Positions 61,727 to 64,000 of a stretch of 64,000 bases of DNA are shown piece after piece; the stretch's first letter is position 1, and each line of letters begins with the position of its first letter. A program made the position numbers and the translations under genes. Under the pieces are notes generated by a model that did not search any database, was not told the DNA's origin, and saw only the letters and a program-made list of their open reading frames with translations. The DNA comes from WJMT01 sp964624145 (GTDB taxonomy: Bacteria; Acidobacteriota; Aminicenantia; Aminicenantales; Aminicenantaceae), in NCBI GenBank assembly GCA_964624145.1, contig CAZUXT010000002.1, positions 62,001 to 126,000 of the forward strand, in the 5' to 3' direction.

Positions 61727-64000
61727 CTAAGCACTTGAGGGGAACTCAATAATCCAGGCTGTTCCTTTATCTCTTACTAATTTGATCGTTCCTTGTATCT
61801 GCTGGACAAGTCCGGTTACGAGCTGCATGCCTAACGAAGTGGTTCTTCGAAAATCGATATTGTCAGGAAATCCCACTCCTGTATCCCGGATTTCGAGCAC
61901 ATGAAGGCCTTTACTGTCCGTATGCATATGGATGAAGATTTTTCCGCTTCGATTATCGGGGAAAGCGTGTTTGAGAGAATTGGATATGAGCTCATTGATG
62001 ATTAGTCCCAAGGGGATCGATCTATGAATATCCAGAAAGACATCTCCTATGTCCTGAACCATACGAACCTGGTCTTTATCAATACCATAGCTTGATATAA
62101 GTATATTTGTAAGATTTTTTATATATTCGGAAAAATTGATTTGCGACAGGTCTCCTGATTTATAAAGACTCTCGTGGATCAGAGACATGGATTTGATCCG
62201 GTTCTGGCTCTCCGAGAACATTTTTATTAGTTTCTCGTCTTTGATTTGAGAAGCCTGCAGGCTGAGAAGGCTGGATATGATTTGCATATTGTTTTTCACT
62301 CTGTGATGTATCTCTTTAAGAAGAACTTCTTTTTCGGCAAGTGATGATTTAAGTTTTTCTCCCCTGTCTTTTAAAGCCTTTTCAGCCTTTTGTCTTATTT
62401 CTATTTCTTTTTTTAGCTCTGTATTGGTTTTGTTTAGTTCTGATGTGCGTTCATTGACTTTTTTTTGAAGAATTTTGGCCTGCCTTCGTATAGTGTGAGT
62501 TCTTGCAACATAAGCAAGAAGGACCAGGCCAATAAAAGCTGTCATGATCACTAACTGGAACCAGATGGTTTTCCTGAATGGAGGAGTGACGGTGATTTTT
62601 AAGGAGACTCCTTTTTCATTCCAGACATTGTCGTTATTGGAAGCCTTGACTTTGAACATATGTTTTCCCGGAGGAAGGTTCGAATAAACAGCAAAAGGCC
62701 TGTTCCCGATATGATTCCATTCCTTATCAAAACCCTCCATGATGTAGGCATATTCGTTTTTTTGCGGATTTATATAATTCAAAGCCGCAAAATCAAAGCT
62801 GACCACACGGTCTTTATGGGAAAGTCTCATCTCTTTTGTTTCTGTGATGGATTTTTCCAGTATCAGGCGACCGTCCGGTCCTTCTCCAACAGGAACGGGA
62901 TGATTGGATATCCTAAAATCAGTGATCACTACAGGGGGAATATAGGGATTGTCTTTGATTTGACGCGGATAAAACCTGTTGAATCCATTGATCGTACCAA
63001 AAAACATCTCTCCGCTTGCGCTCTTATAATAAGATCCGCCCCAGAATTCGTTGCCTAAAAGGCCGTCACTTGTATCATAATTTTTAAAGGTTTCAGTTTT
63101 TTTATTGAATTTAGACAATCCTTTGTTTGTACTCAACCAGAGGTTATTTTCTTCGTCTTCCAGGATCCCATAGATTGTATTGCTGGAAAGTCCATCCTCT
63201 TCAGTGTAATGGACAAATCTTTCGTTTTCAGGGTCGAATTTATTGAGCCCTCCGCCTAATGTCCCGATCCACAAGACTCCGGTTTTATCTTCGTGGATGG
63301 ATACAGCATAATCAGTATTCAGGCTATAAGGATCGCTAGCATCGCTTGTGAAACGGGTAAAAATCTCTTTTTCAGGGTCAAATTTATTAAGCCCCCCGCC
63401 TAATGTCCCGATCCAGATCATTTTATTCTTATCCTGATAGAGATCATAGGTATAATCAGTGCTTATACTGTGAGGATTTCCTGATTCATAAAGATAATGA
63501 TCGAATTGTTTTGTTTCAGGATCGAATTTATTGAGGCCCCCGCCATTTGTAGCGATCCAGAGAATTCCTGATTCGCTTTTTAGGATATCTCTTATATTGT
63601 TGCTGCTTATGCTGTGAGGATTTCCGGGGTCATTTAAGTATCGAATGAATATCTCTTTCTGTGGATCAAAGTGATTGAGTCCCCCTCCGTCCGTGCCGAT
63701 CCAGAGAGACCCCTCGCCTCCATCACAGATTGATCTTACATAGTCGTTGCTCAGGCTGTGAGGGTTGTTGGGGTCGTGTTTGTAGAGTTCGAATTTTTTT
63801 GTCTTTGGGTCGAGCTTATTAAGCCCACCACCATTTGTCCCTACCCAGAGGATTCCTTCCCTGTCTTCATAAAAGGAAAGAGCGTCATTACTGCTCAGGC
63901 TGCTGGGATCGTTGGGATCAGCCTGATATCCTCTGAATTGTTTGGTAAAAGGAGATAACTGATTGATTCCCCCGCCATAGGTTCCGATCCAGATGATACC
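61727..64000 (-). CDS. Hybrid propeller histidine kinase (partial, 5' end outside the window)
   Basis: The frame is open to the window edge, giving 757 residues of the C-terminal part. Reading from 64000: several ~48-residue propeller blades of the regulator-propeller type (LWIGTDGGGLNHFDPQ, LWIATNGGGLNKFDP). A Y_Y_Y-type beta domain, one membrane helix and a coiled coil follow. The kinase has a HisKA_2 dimerisation helix with EIHHRVKNNMQIISSLL (phospho-accepting His) and an ATPase with ELISNSLKHAF and DTGVGFP. No receiver domain is visible in this part. It likely senses an outside sugar or other signal. Confidence 0.93.
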   Translation of the reverse strand, partial: GIIWIGTYGGGINQLSPFTKQFRGYQADPNDPSSLSSNDALSFYEDREGILWVGTNGGGLNKLDPKTKKFELYKHDPNNPHSLSNDYVRSICDGGEGSLWIGTDGGGLNHFDPQKEIFIRYLNDPGNPHSISSNNIRDILKSESGILWIATNGGGLNKFDPETKQFDHYLYESGNPHSISTDYTYDLYQDKNKMIWIGTLGGGLNKFDPEKEIFTRFTSDASDPYSLNTDYAVSIHEDKTGVLWIGTLGGGLNKFDPENERFVHYTEEDGLSSNTIYGILEDEENNLWLSTNKGLSKFNKKTETFKNYDTSDGLLGNEFWGGSYYKSASGEMFFGTINGFNRFYPRQIKDNPYIPPVVITDFRISNHPVPVGEGPDGRLILEKSITETKEMRLSHKDRVVSFDFAALNYINPQKNEYAYIMEGFDKEWNHIGNRPFAVYSNLPPGKHMFKVKASNNDNVWNEKGVSLKITVTPPFRKTIWFQLVIMTAFIGLVLLAYVARTHTIRRQAKILQKKVNERTSELNKTNTELKKEIEIRQKAEKALKDRGEKLKSSLAEKEVLLKEIHHRVKNNMQIISSLLSLQASQIKDEKLIKMFSESQNRIKSMSLIHESLYKSGDLSQINFSEYIKNLTNILISSYGIDKDQVRMVQDIGDVFLDIHRSIPLGLIINELISNSLKHAFPDNRSGKIFIHMHTDSKGLHVLEIRDTGVGFPDNIDFRRTTSLGMQLVTGLVQQIQGTIKLVRDKGTAWIIEFPSSA

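Noticed and set aside
61727..64000. Repeated near-identical segments in the kinase gene as a possible DNA repeat array
   Set aside because: They are the regular ~48-residue propeller blades of one protein, in frame throughout.
1..64000. CRISPR arrays, tRNA and rRNA genes
   Set aside because: No evenly spaced short repeats, and no tRNA or rRNA signature was seen while reading both strands; an Infernal or tRNAscan run would settle this.

Overview
The window looks like part of a chromosome from an uncultivated bacterium of moderate GC content. I suggest the Acidobacteriota / Candidatus Aminicenantes area. This is an inference from three things: several MacB-like permeases of about 800 residues (one with an N-terminal 'permease prefix' segment), PadR regulation beside them, and ribosomal proteins with long Lys/Glu-rich tails. 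No rRNA, tRNA or CRISPR array was seen.

Layout. 1-10814: a plus-strand housekeeping run, rplY(partial)-pth-rpsF-rpsR-rplI-dnaB-radA-PIN/TRAM protein-htpG-ispD-ispF-gltX, mostly tightly packed. 10798-12147: a convergent GltS-type glutamate transporter. 12148-17865: rlmB, an ECF sigma / anti-sigma / YbjQ operon and two exported proteins, with two copies of a ~250-bp dispersed structured repeat (12303-12554 and 16411-16659). 17872-24934: minus-strand permease genes, a PadR regulator, and a permease-helix / serine-hydrolase fusion. 25058-26800: an M48-like membrane protein with a damaged zinc motif. 26805-34150: an accessory, more AT-rich island made of IS91-type transposase remnants, an OLD-family nuclease with a GIY-YIG nuclease gene, a chimeric rarA / permease-prefix remnant, another permease with a separate prefix gene, and a 125-bp promoter-bearing repeat that flanks part of the island.

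34253-42179: an alpha-2-macroglobulin lipoprotein followed by overlapping pbpC, the classic periplasmic defence and cell-wall pair. 42200-48158: envelope lipoproteins and a second ECF sigma / anti-sigma operon. Three neighbouring upstream regions share TTGTCAGTCA-N14-GTGTTT, which I read as the promoter recognised by this sigma factor, so the sigma gene and the flanking lipoprotein genes probably form a local regulon. 48236-50314: a cupin, a methyltransferase and a third sigma factor with a small membrane protein. 50395-55800: a Tat-exported GH51-like glycosidase, an esterase-like lipoprotein and a Ca2+-type P-ATPase in a tight operon.

55793-61650: lipoproteins, a sulfatase-like gene broken by one missing base in a homopolymer, a methyltransferase with an Ig-like tail, and a 61-residue exported peptide gene. 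That peptide gene is preceded by an exact sigma-54 promoter and an upstream TGTCCG/CGGACA palindrome. 61727-64000: the 3' part of a large propeller-type histidine kinase that continues past the window edge.

The most interesting points are the sigma-54-controlled small peptide, the three-site ECF promoter motif, the OLD + GIY-YIG pair sitting behind a duplicated permease promoter, the structured dispersed repeat with compensatory changes, and the permease-hydrolase fusion.
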